A stretch of DNA of 28,375 bases from an uncultured Alphaproteobacteria bacterium (GTDB lineage: Bacteria; Pseudomonadota; Alphaproteobacteria; Micavibrionales; Micavibrionaceae). The translations under genes and the position numbers were made by a program. The stretch spans positions 1 through 28,375 of the forward strand of contig CAMLMM010000023.1 of assembly GCA_946481105.1 (NCBI GenBank), given 5' to 3'. The notes beneath the pieces were generated by a model that was given only the letters and a program-made list of their open reading frames with translations, ran no database searches and was not told the origin of the DNA. Of the stretch, positions 6,976 to 14,708 are shown one piece after another; the stretch's first letter is position 1, and each line of letters starts with the position of its first letter.

Positions 6976-7329
6976 TTATTTAACTATATTGGTTCCCCAG
7001 CCGTCATACTGTCCCCCATAGGACGCGGCTAGTTTTCCAAGTTGTATCGTTAGATTTTCCATTGTGCTGAGAGACGGTATGAATGATTTTTTGCCCTGGA
7101 TACACCAAAGATCGCCCGCTTCCGACGATGAAATGGTGGTGTTATATCCATCCTGCTTCAAAACCGTTGAAAAATTTTCTGCAATTTCCTGCGTCGGCAT
7201 ATAAAAGAAAAAATCGATATCATGCGGTTTTGTAATGTTTGATTTATGTTGCAGCAGTGCTGCAATAACCATCGCATCTTTGCTTTGCGGAAGTGGCTGT
7301 TTCTTTTTCAAGAAGTCAAATAATCCCAT
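6976..7329 (-). CDS. RraB-like protein (regulator of ribonuclease E activity B family)
   Basis: A 117-residue soluble protein. The C-terminal ending LAASYGGQYDGWGTNIV resembles the conserved end of the RraB family (gGeYDGW), and the middle part HDIDFFFYMPTQEIAENFSTVLKQDGY resembles its helix-turn region (H.VDhf.yf....A...a..L...GY). In E. coli RraB binds RNase E and alters degradosome composition; whether this distant relative does so is unknown. The N-terminal MGLFDFLKKKQ is amphipathic and basic. It lies between fabD and fabG with gaps of 12 and 22 bases, so it is probably co-transcribed. Family assignment is from remembered motifs, not a search. Confidence 0.65.
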   Translation of the reverse strand: MGLFDFLKKKQPLPQSKDAMVIAALLQHKSNITKPHDIDFFFYMPTQEIAENFSTVLKQDGYNTTISSSEAGDLWCIQGKKSFIPSLSTMENLTIQLGKLAASYGGQYDGWGTNIVK

Positions 7330-7341
7330 TTTCTGTTCTTT

Positions 7342-8295
7342 CTATTGCAGTTTCGCGATCAGTGCTTCGACCTGTTCCGGCGTGCCAACACTGTCAGCCG
7401 CGACATCTTTTTCGATGCGTTTGATGAGACCCGAGAGGACTTTACCGGCGCCGAGTTCGATCATGTCGGTGACGCCTTGTTCTTTCATCCAGGTGACGGA
7501 TTCGCGCCAGCGGACGGTGCCGGTGACTTGCTCCACCAGCAGGCGGCGTATCGTGGTTGGGTCGGACACGGCGGACGCCGTGACATTCGCGACAATCGGC
7601 AGCATCGGCGGTGCGATAACAGTATCGGCCAGAGCTTTTGCCATCGCATCGGCGGCAGGGGCCATTAGTTTGCAATGGAATGGTGCGGACACGGGCAGGG
7701 GCAGGGCACGTTTCGCGCCACGCTCGGTTGCTAGTTGCATGGCAATCGCCACGGCACCCGCGTGACCGCTGACGACCACTTGGCCCGGCGAGTTATCATT
7801 TGCCGATTCAACGCTTTCGCCTTTCACAGCCTGGGACATCGCATCATCAGTAATTTTCTTTACGTCGTCAAAATCAAGACCGAGGATCGCGGCCATTGCA
7901 CCGACGCCAACCGGCACGGCCTTCTGCATTGCCTGACCGCGCAGCTTCAAAAGTTTGGCGGTTGTCGAAATATCAAATGATCCAGCAGCGGTGAGCGCCG
8001 CATATTCACCGAGCGAGTGACCAGCCAGAAATTGTGCTTTCTGGTCCAGCTTGATACCGCCTTGCCCGGTCAGAACTTTCACAATTGCCATTGATACGGC
8101 CATCAAAGCGGGCTGGGTGTTTTCGGTGAGGTTCAGGTCGGCTTCGGCACCGGATGTCATCAGCGCAAAAAGTTTTTGCGACAGCGCGTCATCGACTTCT
8201 TCAAACACGGCGCGTGCATCGGGGAATGCCTCGGCGAGGTCTTTACCCATCCCGATAAATTGTGACCCCTGGCCGGGAAATACAAATGCGCGCAT
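7342..8295 (-). CDS. fabD: Malonyl-CoA:ACP transacylase
   Basis: A 317-residue enzyme that loads malonate from CoA onto acyl carrier protein for fatty-acid synthesis. It has the N-terminal FPGQGSQ (6-12, oxyanion-hole Gln), the nucleophile S94 in GHSLG, R119 for malonate carboxylate binding in LKLRG, and the catalytic H207 in SAPFHCKLM. Length is normal for FabD. The ATG at 8295 has AAGGA about nine bases upstream. It is the first gene of the operon fabD - RraB-like - fabG and is divergent to the orphan gene at 8634. Confidence 0.96.
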   Translation of the reverse strand: MRAFVFPGQGSQFIGMGKDLAEAFPDARAVFEEVDDALSQKLFALMTSGAEADLNLTENTQPALMAVSMAIVKVLTGQGGIKLDQKAQFLAGHSLGEYAALTAAGSFDISTTAKLLKLRGQAMQKAVPVGVGAMAAILGLDFDDVKKITDDAMSQAVKGESVESANDNSPGQVVVSGHAGAVAIAMQLATERGAKRALPLPVSAPFHCKLMAPAADAMAKALADTVIAPPMLPIVANVTASAVSDPTTIRRLLVEQVTGTVRWRESVTWMKEQGVTDMIELGAGKVLSGLIKRIEKDVAADSVGTPEQVEALIAKLQ

Positions 8296-8423
8296 GTGAT
8301 TCGTGTCCTTGTGCTGGTTAAAACTGGGGGATTCAAGAAAATCGGGCCTTTTAAGTCAAGAGAAAACCTCCGGCTATATCAAACGCTTACCGTTCCGCAG
8401 CATACAAAACGGCTCGTATTAGA

Positions 8424-8441
8424 TGTTGCTTATTTGCAACA
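8424..8441. repeat. Inverted repeat TGTTGC-N6-GCAACA
   Basis: Perfect 6-base arms (8424-8429 and 8436-8441) around TTATTT. The size suits a dimeric repressor operator. It lies about 130 bases upstream of fabD and 190 upstream of the 8634 gene. Confidence 0.4.
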
Positions 8442-8498
8442 AGTTAAAAAATCGTATAGATTTACAGCCTACGCACATTGAAGGAAATTCGAATCTTA

Positions 8499-8554
8499 TT
8501 TTTTGAACGGCATGTTTCAGAAAATAATATTCCAAAATATAGCCGTTTAAAAAA
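8499..8554. repeat. Long-loop inverted repeat with T/A-rich ends
   Basis: TTTTTTGAACGGC (8499-8511) and GCCGTTTAAAAAA (8542-8554) are complementary over 13 positions, with one G-T pair, around a 30-base loop. The GC part of the stem followed by runs of A or T on both strands looks like a bidirectional terminator or a structured leader, but the loop is long for a terminator. Confidence 0.45.
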
Positions 8555-8633
8555 ATAAAAAACCAATCCTGAGTAAAGTTTTTAAGTAGAGGGATGTATG
8601 ACACTGAAAAACAACATACTAGGAGGTTATAAA

Positions 8634-8939
8634 ATGGGCTGCTCTATCATACATCAGAATATACGCGCCGTTCTGGAGGAAAACGGTACGGCCTATGCCA
8701 CACTGGTCGAAACCGGCGGGGCCCCGAATGCTGATTACGCCAGCTATTGCTGCCATGTGGCGCTCAACCGTCTGCGCCAGTCTTTGAATCAACCGAATAT
8801 CAGTTCCGAGCGGCTTGAAGGGCTGCTGCGCCGGGCATCACGCAAATACACATCCGAAGATACGGATAAAAACTGGTCGAATGTCATGGCCCGCTATTTG
8901 ACCCGTCATGTCAACGCCAATAGCGAGATTGTAATTTAG
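8634..8939 (+). CDS. Hypothetical protein, 101 residues
   Basis: I do not recognise this protein. It is soluble and mostly helical in composition, with a paired cysteine in YASYCCHVALNRLRQSL, a basic middle (LEGLLRRASRKY), and a C-terminus RYLTRHVNANSEIVI. No signal peptide or membrane segment is seen. The start at 8634 is chosen because a perfect AGGAGG lies at 8621-8626, seven bases upstream; an in-frame ATG at 8598 (12 residues longer) has only GAGGG close by. The gene stands alone: a strong hairpin follows it and ilvA is next. The strong ribosome binding site argues that it is really translated. Confidence 0.7.
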   Translation: MGCSIIHQNIRAVLEENGTAYATLVETGGAPNADYASYCCHVALNRLRQSLNQPNISSERLEGLLRRASRKYTSEDTDKNWSNVMARYLTRHVNANSEIVI

Positions 8940-8975
8940 AAATTCCCCCTATACCTAACTCCAATGGTGTCTACG

Positions 8976-9000
8976 CTACCCCCGGCTTGTCCGGGGGTAG
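8976..9000 (+). terminator. Strong GC-rich hairpin between the orphan gene and ilvA
   Basis: CTACCCCCGG (8976-8985) pairs perfectly with CCGGGGGTAG (8991-9000) around CTTGT. It is followed by TTGCTTTCC rather than a clean T run, so it may be an imperfect terminator, or an RNA-stabilising or attenuating hairpin 36 bases before the ilvA start. Confidence 0.55.
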
Positions 9001-9035
9001 TTGCTTTCCGGCGATAAAGCTGGTTATTTTGATGG

Positions 9036-10571
9036 ATGACCCAATATGATCCCCAGACGCTTCATGCTGAAATCCTCCGCGCCCGGACGCGTGTCTATCG
9101 CGCCGGCAACCCGACCCCGCTGCAGAAACTGAATATTCCTGATATCCCCGCGCAGATATTCGTGAAGCGTGAGGATCTGTCGCCCATCAATGCCTATAAA
9201 TGGCGCGGTGCGTATAACTGCACGGCGCAGCTGGTGGAAACCAAGGGTGTCAAAACCGTTGTTGCGGCGTCCGCCGGAAATCATGCGCAGGGCGTGGCGC
9301 TGGCGGCGCGGATGATGGGCATCACAGCCAAAATTTTCATGCCGCTCTCAACGCCGCTGATGAAACAAAAGGCGGTCAAGCTGCATGGCGGCAATAATGT
9401 CGAGATCGTGTTGACCGGCGATACGTATGATCAGGCGTCGGACGCAGCCCGGCAATATGTCACCGAGCATAATTTACCGTATGTTCATCCCTTTGATGAT
9501 ATCTATACCATTGCCGGGCAGGCAACGATTGCGGATGAAGCGATGCTGTCCGGGGAAGGGCCATTCGATTATGTGTTCCTGCAAATCGGCGGCGGCGGCA
9601 TGGCCGGGGGCGTGGCCGCCTGGATCAAGGCGCATTATCCCGATACCAAAGTTATCGGTGTTGAAGGCGTGGGTCAGGCATCGATGACCGCGTCGCTGAA
9701 ACGTGGCGAGCCGGTCACGTTACACGAAGTGGATACATTCTGCGATGGCACGGCAGTCAAACGCCCGGGTAATCTGACCTTCCGGATTTGCAAAGAATAT
9801 CTGGATGACATGGTACTCGTTACCAACGAAGAAGTTTCGGCGGCGATTCAGCAATTCTGGGAGTGCCAGCGCGTTATCCCCGAACCAGCCGGGGCGATGG
9901 GGCTGGCCGGGTTGCAGAAATTTGCCAAGACCCAACCTGCGGAACTGGAAGGCAAGAAAGTGTTGCTGGTTCTGTGTGGCGCCAATATGGATTTTGGTAA
10001 GCTGGCGCTCATCTCCAGCCAGTCGGCGATTGGCGCGCAGCGCCGCCGTTATCTGCGCTTCCATCTGAACGAGCATAAAGGCAGTTTGCTGGAGCTGCTC
10101 GATAGTATCTTTGCCGATGTGAATGTATCGGAATTCCAGTATGGCAAAATTTCCGAGACGGATGGTTATCCGGTGATCGCCTTTGAAGCCACGCCAGAGA
10201 AGATGGCGGGGCTGACAGCAGAACTGAAAAAATCCGGTATTGAATTTGATGACATCACCGATGACCCGGATGTGCGTTACCGCATTATCAATTACAATCC
10301 GGCCTTGTTCAAAAATCCGGTGCTGATGCAGGTGCAGTTTCCGGAGCGGCGCGGGGCGCTGCGTGAATTTATGCGGCGGATATCAGGCATCGCCAATCTG
10401 TGTTATTTCAACTATGCCCATACCGGCGAGACAATCGGCCGGGCGCTGATGTGCTTTGAATTTGACGATGTAGCTAATAAGGACAGGCTGGACGAGGTCA
10501 TTGCCGGGTCGCCGGTGGATTGCCGCCCGGTCCCGGATGAGGTTGCCCGCCGTATTCTGGCGACAGGTTAG
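9036..10571 (+). CDS. ilvA: Threonine ammonia-lyase (dehydratase), biosynthetic, with C-terminal regulatory domains
   Basis: A 511-residue PLP enzyme that converts threonine to 2-oxobutanoate, the first step towards isoleucine. The PLP lysine is K55 in NAYKWRGA. SAGNHAQG (79-86) binds the substrate carboxylate, and the phosphate-binding glycine loop is GGGGMAGG. After the catalytic domain come two ACT-like regulatory subdomains, beginning near residues 339 (YLRFHLNEHKGSLLELL) and 427 (VLMQVQFPERRGALREF). The overall length equals that of E. coli IlvA (514). This points to the allosteric biosynthetic form, inhibited by isoleucine, not the short catabolic TdcB. The ATG at 9036 has only a weak ribosome site (GATGG). 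Confidence 0.93.
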   Translation: MTQYDPQTLHAEILRARTRVYRAGNPTPLQKLNIPDIPAQIFVKREDLSPINAYKWRGAYNCTAQLVETKGVKTVVAASAGNHAQGVALAARMMGITAKIFMPLSTPLMKQKAVKLHGGNNVEIVLTGDTYDQASDAARQYVTEHNLPYVHPFDDIYTIAGQATIADEAMLSGEGPFDYVFLQIGGGGMAGGVAAWIKAHYPDTKVIGVEGVGQASMTASLKRGEPVTLHEVDTFCDGTAVKRPGNLTFRICKEYLDDMVLVTNEEVSAAIQQFWECQRVIPEPAGAMGLAGLQKFAKTQPAELEGKKVLLVLCGANMDFGKLALISSQSAIGAQRRRYLRFHLNEHKGSLLELLDSIFADVNVSEFQYGKISETDGYPVIAFEATPEKMAGLTAELKKSGIEFDDITDDPDVRYRIINYNPALFKNPVLMQVQFPERRGALREFMRRISGIANLCYFNYAHTGETIGRALMCFEFDDVANKDRLDEVIAGSPVDCRPVPDEVARRILATG

Positions 10572-10609
10572 GCATTTACAATCAATCCAAGGCGTTTTAA
10601 AACGGGGCT

Positions 10610-10969
10610 ATGGCACTGACCTGGTCCCGTTATGCGTTTATCGCCTTATTCCTGATCGCGTTTCTTATCCAAAGCGCGATCCCTGCCGGGTTTATGCCGC
10701 GTTTCCTGACCGGGCATGTATTTGAAGTGACCATTTGTCATGGCGCAGATGCAAAAACTGTGCTGGTCGACAAGAATATGAATCCAGTCAAATCCAGCCA
10801 GCCGGACTGCCCGTATGCGACACTGGCCACCAAATATGGCGCCGGTTCGGTAACACCCTATGTCACACTGCAAAACTTTGCCTATGTGGCCTATGCGCTG
10901 GTGGCTGTTACCGGTATTGATTTCACCTATCCCAAACCCTGGACGTCACAGGGGCCTCCTTCCGCCTGA
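10610..10969 (+). CDS. DUF2946-like small membrane/periplasmic protein
   Basis: A 119-residue protein with a hydrophobic N-terminal segment (about residues 8-25, FIALFLIAFLIQSAIPAGFM) that could be a signal anchor, and a weaker hydrophobic stretch near 90-105. The QSAIPAGFMP context followed by an ICHG motif resembles the DUF2946 family, often found beside copper or TonB genes. The family's usual second CPxC is here CPYA (DCPYATL), so only three cysteine/histidine sites remain (C-H in TICHG and C in DCPYA). Function is unknown; a periplasmic metal role is only a guess. It is the first of four same-strand accessory genes. The family call is from motif memory. Confidence 0.55.
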   Translation: MALTWSRYAFIALFLIAFLIQSAIPAGFMPRFLTGHVFEVTICHGADAKTVLVDKNMNPVKSSQPDCPYATLATKYGAGSVTPYVTLQNFAYVAYALVAVTGIDFTYPKPWTSQGPPSA

Positions 10970-11029
10970 TCTGTGTAAGTCGTTACGGCATAGCCGCGAC
11001 GTGATGTCACATTTCAGGATTCTCATTTC

Positions 11030-11608
11030 ATGTCTGATATTCCAGGCGAAGCCCCGTTTGACGGGGTCGTGGACGCCGATTTCTATATAGCCTCGGACCC
11101 TGCCCGGACCTGGCGGCACAGGCTGCAGAACCAATGGCGTTCCGTGTGGGGATGCGTCTGTTCCGGCAGCGTTATGGCCGGGACGGCGCATATTGGCTGT
11201 GTTCTGGTGCCTGCGTTCAGCGGGGCCGCGACAACGGGCGTTTTGCCTGCTGACAAGTTACTCGCATTGGGTATCGCGCCGCTATTGTCCACAGGTGTGG
11301 CGTATGCGGCGGACAAAGCCCACCATGAAAAATTTACCCTGAAAAAAGCCTTTATCGCAGCTTCAACTTCTCTGGTGATAGGGGCTGGCCTGATGGCGTT
11401 ATCACCGCATGACCACGATAGAGAAGCGGCGCGGGCATGGCTGCGGGCACAACCGGAAAGCAAACGCAAACAGATCGAAGACTTCGCCCGGGCCACGAAG
11501 CAAACGCCGGAAGAGGTCGCCATAAATCTGTGCGAAAGCGACCCGTCCATCCGCGCGGCCATGGAAGGAGCCAGAAACGGGATTAAGCCACCGGGGCTGG
11601 ACAAATAA
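11030..11608 (+). CDS. Hypothetical membrane protein, 192 residues
   Basis: Not recognised. About three hydrophobic segments are visible: residues 40-70 (containing C-V-C-S-G and H-I-G-C), 75-95 and 107-126. A soluble charged C-terminal helix region follows (PESKRKQIEDFARATKQTPEEVAINL). Cys/His pairs sit in the first membrane segment (CVCSG, TAHIGC) and an HDHD cluster follows the third (SPHDHDRE). Such features can occur in metal-handling proteins but prove nothing. AGGA lies upstream of the ATG. The stop overlaps the putative promoter of the next gene. Confidence 0.65.
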   Translation: MSDIPGEAPFDGVVDADFYIASDPARTWRHRLQNQWRSVWGCVCSGSVMAGTAHIGCVLVPAFSGAATTGVLPADKLLALGIAPLLSTGVAYAADKAHHEKFTLKKAFIAASTSLVIGAGLMALSPHDHDREAARAWLRAQPESKRKQIEDFARATKQTPEEVAINLCESDPSIRAAMEGARNGIKPPGLDK

Positions 11609-11625
11609 AAATGTTATATTATAAC
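11598..11625 (+). promoter_or_regulatory. Putative promoter for the 1009-residue protein gene
   Basis: TGGACA (11598-11603) and TATAAC (11620-11625) are separated by 16 bases; each differs from the sigma70 consensus at one position. The -10 lies in GTTATA-T-TATAAC (11613-11625), a perfect inverted repeat that could be an operator. The start of transcription would fall about 23 bases before the ATG. The -35 overlaps the end of the upstream coding sequence. Confidence 0.55.
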
Positions 11626-11654
11626 TGTTACAAAATAACAAAATGAGGTCAAAT

Positions 11655-14600
11655 ATGGCGTATCCGCTTTTAAAAGACACTGCGTATCAGGCTGCCACGC
11701 GGCAGGAAGCCGTTCAGGCCATGTTACACGGCGAAAATGCCCGTCATGACCATGATGTCAACCCGCTGGTCTATCTGGCGGCGCGGGAACTGATTACCCG
11801 TGACGACCATGGCCAGGCGACCGATATTAAGGCCTTCGGACTTCCGGCAGATGTTCTGGAGCAAGTGACACAGCAACTGCGGCGGCTCGGTGTATCGGCC
11901 TTTACCACCGGGCAGATTCAGGACGCGCTGGAAAATTACGCCATTGGCTTGGGGGCTGATTTTGCACGGGAAGCGCAGGCGAAGCCGCTTTATGCCCGTA
12001 TCGCCGTCACCAACCGCAAGCTGAACGACCTGCCGGATTATGCGTTGACGCAAATGACCTTAATTGACGGTACGCGCCGTGTTGATGAAGGCATCAGTCA
12101 GCGCGTGATGCAGGCCACGATTTACGGGACGCGCACATCACAGACACGTGAGATGAGTCTGGACACTATGCTGGCATCCAGCCAGAAAAAATGGTTGCTT
12201 ATATATTACGGATCGCCAGGCGCATCGACTGAGTCCGGCATGATGGAGCATGAGGCCACGTTAATCGATTTTGCGCAGGGACTGGGGCGGCAGATCCCTG
12301 AAACGGTGGCGGCCGCTATCCAGCACCAGATTAAATTCGGCGCAGCTATACCACCCGCCATGGCCGAGCTGGTCAAATCCCATGCACATATTGCGCAAAT
12401 ACTGGAGCCTGTTGAGCGGCCTGCCGATTTGCGCCCGGCGGAGCGCACGGAGCTTGTCCGTCAGGTGGCCGGCGTGCAGGAAGCCCTGACGGCATTGCAG
12501 ACCGTCGGGCGGCCAGAGGATATATACAATCTGCCGGAGTTTATTTCGGCTGTGGAAACCTCTATCAAAAATATAGCGGCGGACTATCGTATTCCGATTC
12601 TGAGCGAAGCCAGCATACCAGAGCCCATATCGACAACCCCACGAATTGCGGCGAATGACGAATCTTTTCACGCAGTAGATACAGTTGCGCCTGCCATTGC
12701 GCAGATGGAAATAATGCTGCAGCAGCCAAATTTACCATCAAATGCCGTTGAGGTATTAACCGCGTCGGTCATATTGATGAAGGCGGCGCCAGCATCACCG
12801 GAAGCTATTGCGACAGTGCGTGAGGCCGTAACACCTGCTTTAATGGAACTGGCCATTCAGCCGACTACATCGCCAGCGCTTTACCAGGTGATTGCCGATA
12901 CGCTGCCGCCGGTTGCGCGCATGGAGCCGATAACGGCTCTGCCTGTGCCTGACACGCTGGCGCAAATAAAAACTGTCGTGGAGAAGGCCCAAGCCGCAGG
13001 CCAGCCTATATCCCCCGCAGTGGAAAAGCTAATGGCGCAAATAGAATCAGCCAGGCCCGTTGCCGGGAATGCACCAATCCCCCAGGCTAATGCCGTGGTT
13101 ACATTGGCGCGGCCAGATGTCAGGGCTGAATTGGTTGCTGTCATTCAGCAATCGCCGCAAAATGTGTCTTTGCCTTCCTTGCTTCAGGCAGTGCAGAATT
13201 TCCCTGTGCAGCAGGCCCCGCTAATTCAGGCGGCAGCTCTGCAGCATGTCGTTCAGGCCGTAGAAGCCATAGCGGGAAAGGGACCGGAGGCGCAGGCGAT
13301 TGTGGCTGCGCTGAAATCGGAGGGGATGACGGCGCTTGCAAAACCAGCCAGCCCGGTCATGCAGCAGACGATGCAGGAAGTATACCGTGCAAATCCGTTT
13401 ATCGCTGACGTCGTTATGACGCAGGCGGCAATCCGTGAAATAAATAACGCGAAACCTGATAGGCCGGTGCCGCCTCTTGCAATGGCGGTCAATATCGCAG
13501 CCGTGGCGCAGGCGATCAGCCAGTCAGGTGTGGTCGCCCTTGCTGCAACCCATCACGCTTTGGAAAAAATGCCACCAGCTGTCCAGCAGGCGATTGCAAC
13601 TTATCAGGCGATTTTGGTTGAATCATCTCCGTCAGCGGCAAAAAATGCGCCTCCTGCCATTGCGTTGTCTCAAGTCGCTATTTCACTGAGTATGCCCGCT
13701 GTCGTGGCTGGTATGCTGTCATCTGAGTCCAAGTTCGTGGCTCCGGCAACTACACCGGTCAAAGCAGTGGACGCACAAATCGTTATCCCTGTGCCAAAAT
13801 CAGAGGTGCCAGCCTCATCGGAGAAAATGGTGCGACTAACGGATGTTAGTCACCTGCCGATTCAAGCGTCTTCCTCTTATACGGCGGCGGTATCTGTCAA
13901 TGCGATGCCTCAAATCATGGCGAATGTAAAAACGGATGAGCCCCCACAACGTATTGATTTGGCAAAAACGCCATCAGTTGAGACGTTATCCAAACAAATT
14001 ATTCAAAGTGTACCCATGCCAACGGTTGGACCTGAGGCAACGGATATAGCTTTACCTTTGACGGCCATGGCTTTAAGCCAGCCCACAATATCGAGACATG
14101 TCGTGCAGAGTGACACAGACAGCCCTCCTGCCACGTGCGCCGAAATCAACCTTGATAAACCTGCTCCTTCTGTTCACACGGCAACGGATAAAGATTTCAT
14201 CATGCCACCTGTAACAGGGGCACCAGTCGTGATAGAAGCATCTCATCCTACCACCTCCAGCACGCCGATGTCAGTTGCTGCGAAAACAGCAGATGAAGAA
14301 ATCAGTGGTCCCTCAAATCATGTCTCAGTGGAATGGCAACCTGAGAAGCCCCTCGGCGTGAATGAAATGGTGATTACCACCCGGGAGCAGGAACCGGAAG
14401 CAGTTTCGGTTATCGTTTTGCCAGATAATCTGCCCCCTATAGCTATTAGTAAGAAAATTGAATGTATACGCGGTGACGGGTGTCCCATATGTGCAGCAGC
14501 TTTTGGCAAGGCTACAAAGACGGATCCTGTCCCAGAGTCATCTGTAGGGGGGCATATATGTACAGGGGCGGGCTGTCGTGTTTGCACTACAGAATTCAAC

Positions 14601-14684
14601 GATGCTTCTGCAGGCACTGCATCTACGCCGCAAGTAGTGGCATATAACGGTGCCACCATTACCGCCCATGATTTAGTGATCTAA
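11655..14684 (+). CDS. Large unrecognised Ala/Pro/Val-rich protein with two C-terminal Cys knuckles
   Basis: 1009 residues with no match I can recall. Residues 1-270 look globular (NPLVYLAARELI, a KKWLLIYYGSPG strand). From about 280 to 930 the protein is rich in Ala, Pro, Val, Gln and Ser, with recurring helix-length blocks separated by prolines (for example AVEKLMAQI, LLQAVQNF, HVVQAVEAIAG), suggesting imperfect helical repeats and then a disordered linker. Near the end are two similar Cys clusters: C937-X5-C943-X2-C946 and H967-X-C969-X4-C974-X2-C977, both followed by a short A/T-x-F sequence, probably a zinc site. No signal peptide or membrane segment is visible. I start at ATG 11655 because GAGG lies six bases upstream; ATG 11643 has no ribosome site. 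ATA and TTA codons appear more frequent in the middle than in neighbouring core genes. Confidence 0.75.
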   Translation: MAYPLLKDTAYQAATRQEAVQAMLHGENARHDHDVNPLVYLAARELITRDDHGQATDIKAFGLPADVLEQVTQQLRRLGVSAFTTGQIQDALENYAIGLGADFAREAQAKPLYARIAVTNRKLNDLPDYALTQMTLIDGTRRVDEGISQRVMQATIYGTRTSQTREMSLDTMLASSQKKWLLIYYGSPGASTESGMMEHEATLIDFAQGLGRQIPETVAAAIQHQIKFGAAIPPAMAELVKSHAHIAQILEPVERPADLRPAERTELVRQVAGVQEALTALQTVGRPEDIYNLPEFISAVETSIKNIAADYRIPILSEASIPEPISTTPRIAANDESFHAVDTVAPAIAQMEIMLQQPNLPSNAVEVLTASVILMKAAPASPEAIATVREAVTPALMELAIQPTTSPALYQVIADTLPPVARMEPITALPVPDTLAQIKTVVEKAQAAGQPISPAVEKLMAQIESARPVAGNAPIPQANAVVTLARPDVRAELVAVIQQSPQNVSLPSLLQAVQNFPVQQAPLIQAAALQHVVQAVEAIAGKGPEAQAIVAALKSEGMTALAKPASPVMQQTMQEVYRANPFIADVVMTQAAIREINNAKPDRPVPPLAMAVNIAAVAQAISQSGVVALAATHHALEKMPPAVQQAIATYQAILVESSPSAAKNAPPAIALSQVAISLSMPAVVAGMLSSESKFVAPATTPVKAVDAQIVIPVPKSEVPASSEKMVRLTDVSHLPIQASSSYTAAVSVNAMPQIMANVKTDEPPQRIDLAKTPSVETLSKQIIQSVPMPTVGPEATDIALPLTAMALSQPTISRHVVQSDTDSPPATCAEINLDKPAPSVHTATDKDFIMPPVTGAPVVIEASHPTTSSTPMSVAAKTADEEISGPSNHVSVEWQPEKPLGVNEMVITTREQEPEAVSVIVLPDNLPPIAISKKIECIRGDGCPICAAAFGKATKTDPVPESSVGGHICTGAGCRVCTTEFNDASAGTASTPQVVAYNGATITAHDLVI

Positions 14685-14708
14685 AACTGCGTAACCAAGG
14701 AGAATAGA

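Larger units (their letters stand above)
8296..8633. other. AT-rich intergenic region between fabD and the orphan 101-aa gene
   Basis: No credible gene is seen in these 338 bases. The region must hold the fabD promoter (minus) and the promoter of the 8634 gene (plus), but no convincing -35/-10 pair stands out. It contains two inverted repeats, listed separately. A 61-codon minus-strand frame (8604-8419) lacks any ribosome binding site or recognisable sequence. Confidence 0.6.

Noticed and set aside
8419..8604. Minus-strand open frame of 61 codons in the fabD-orphan gene gap
   Set aside because: No ribosome binding site, AT-driven Phe/Tyr composition, and overlap with the inverted repeat.
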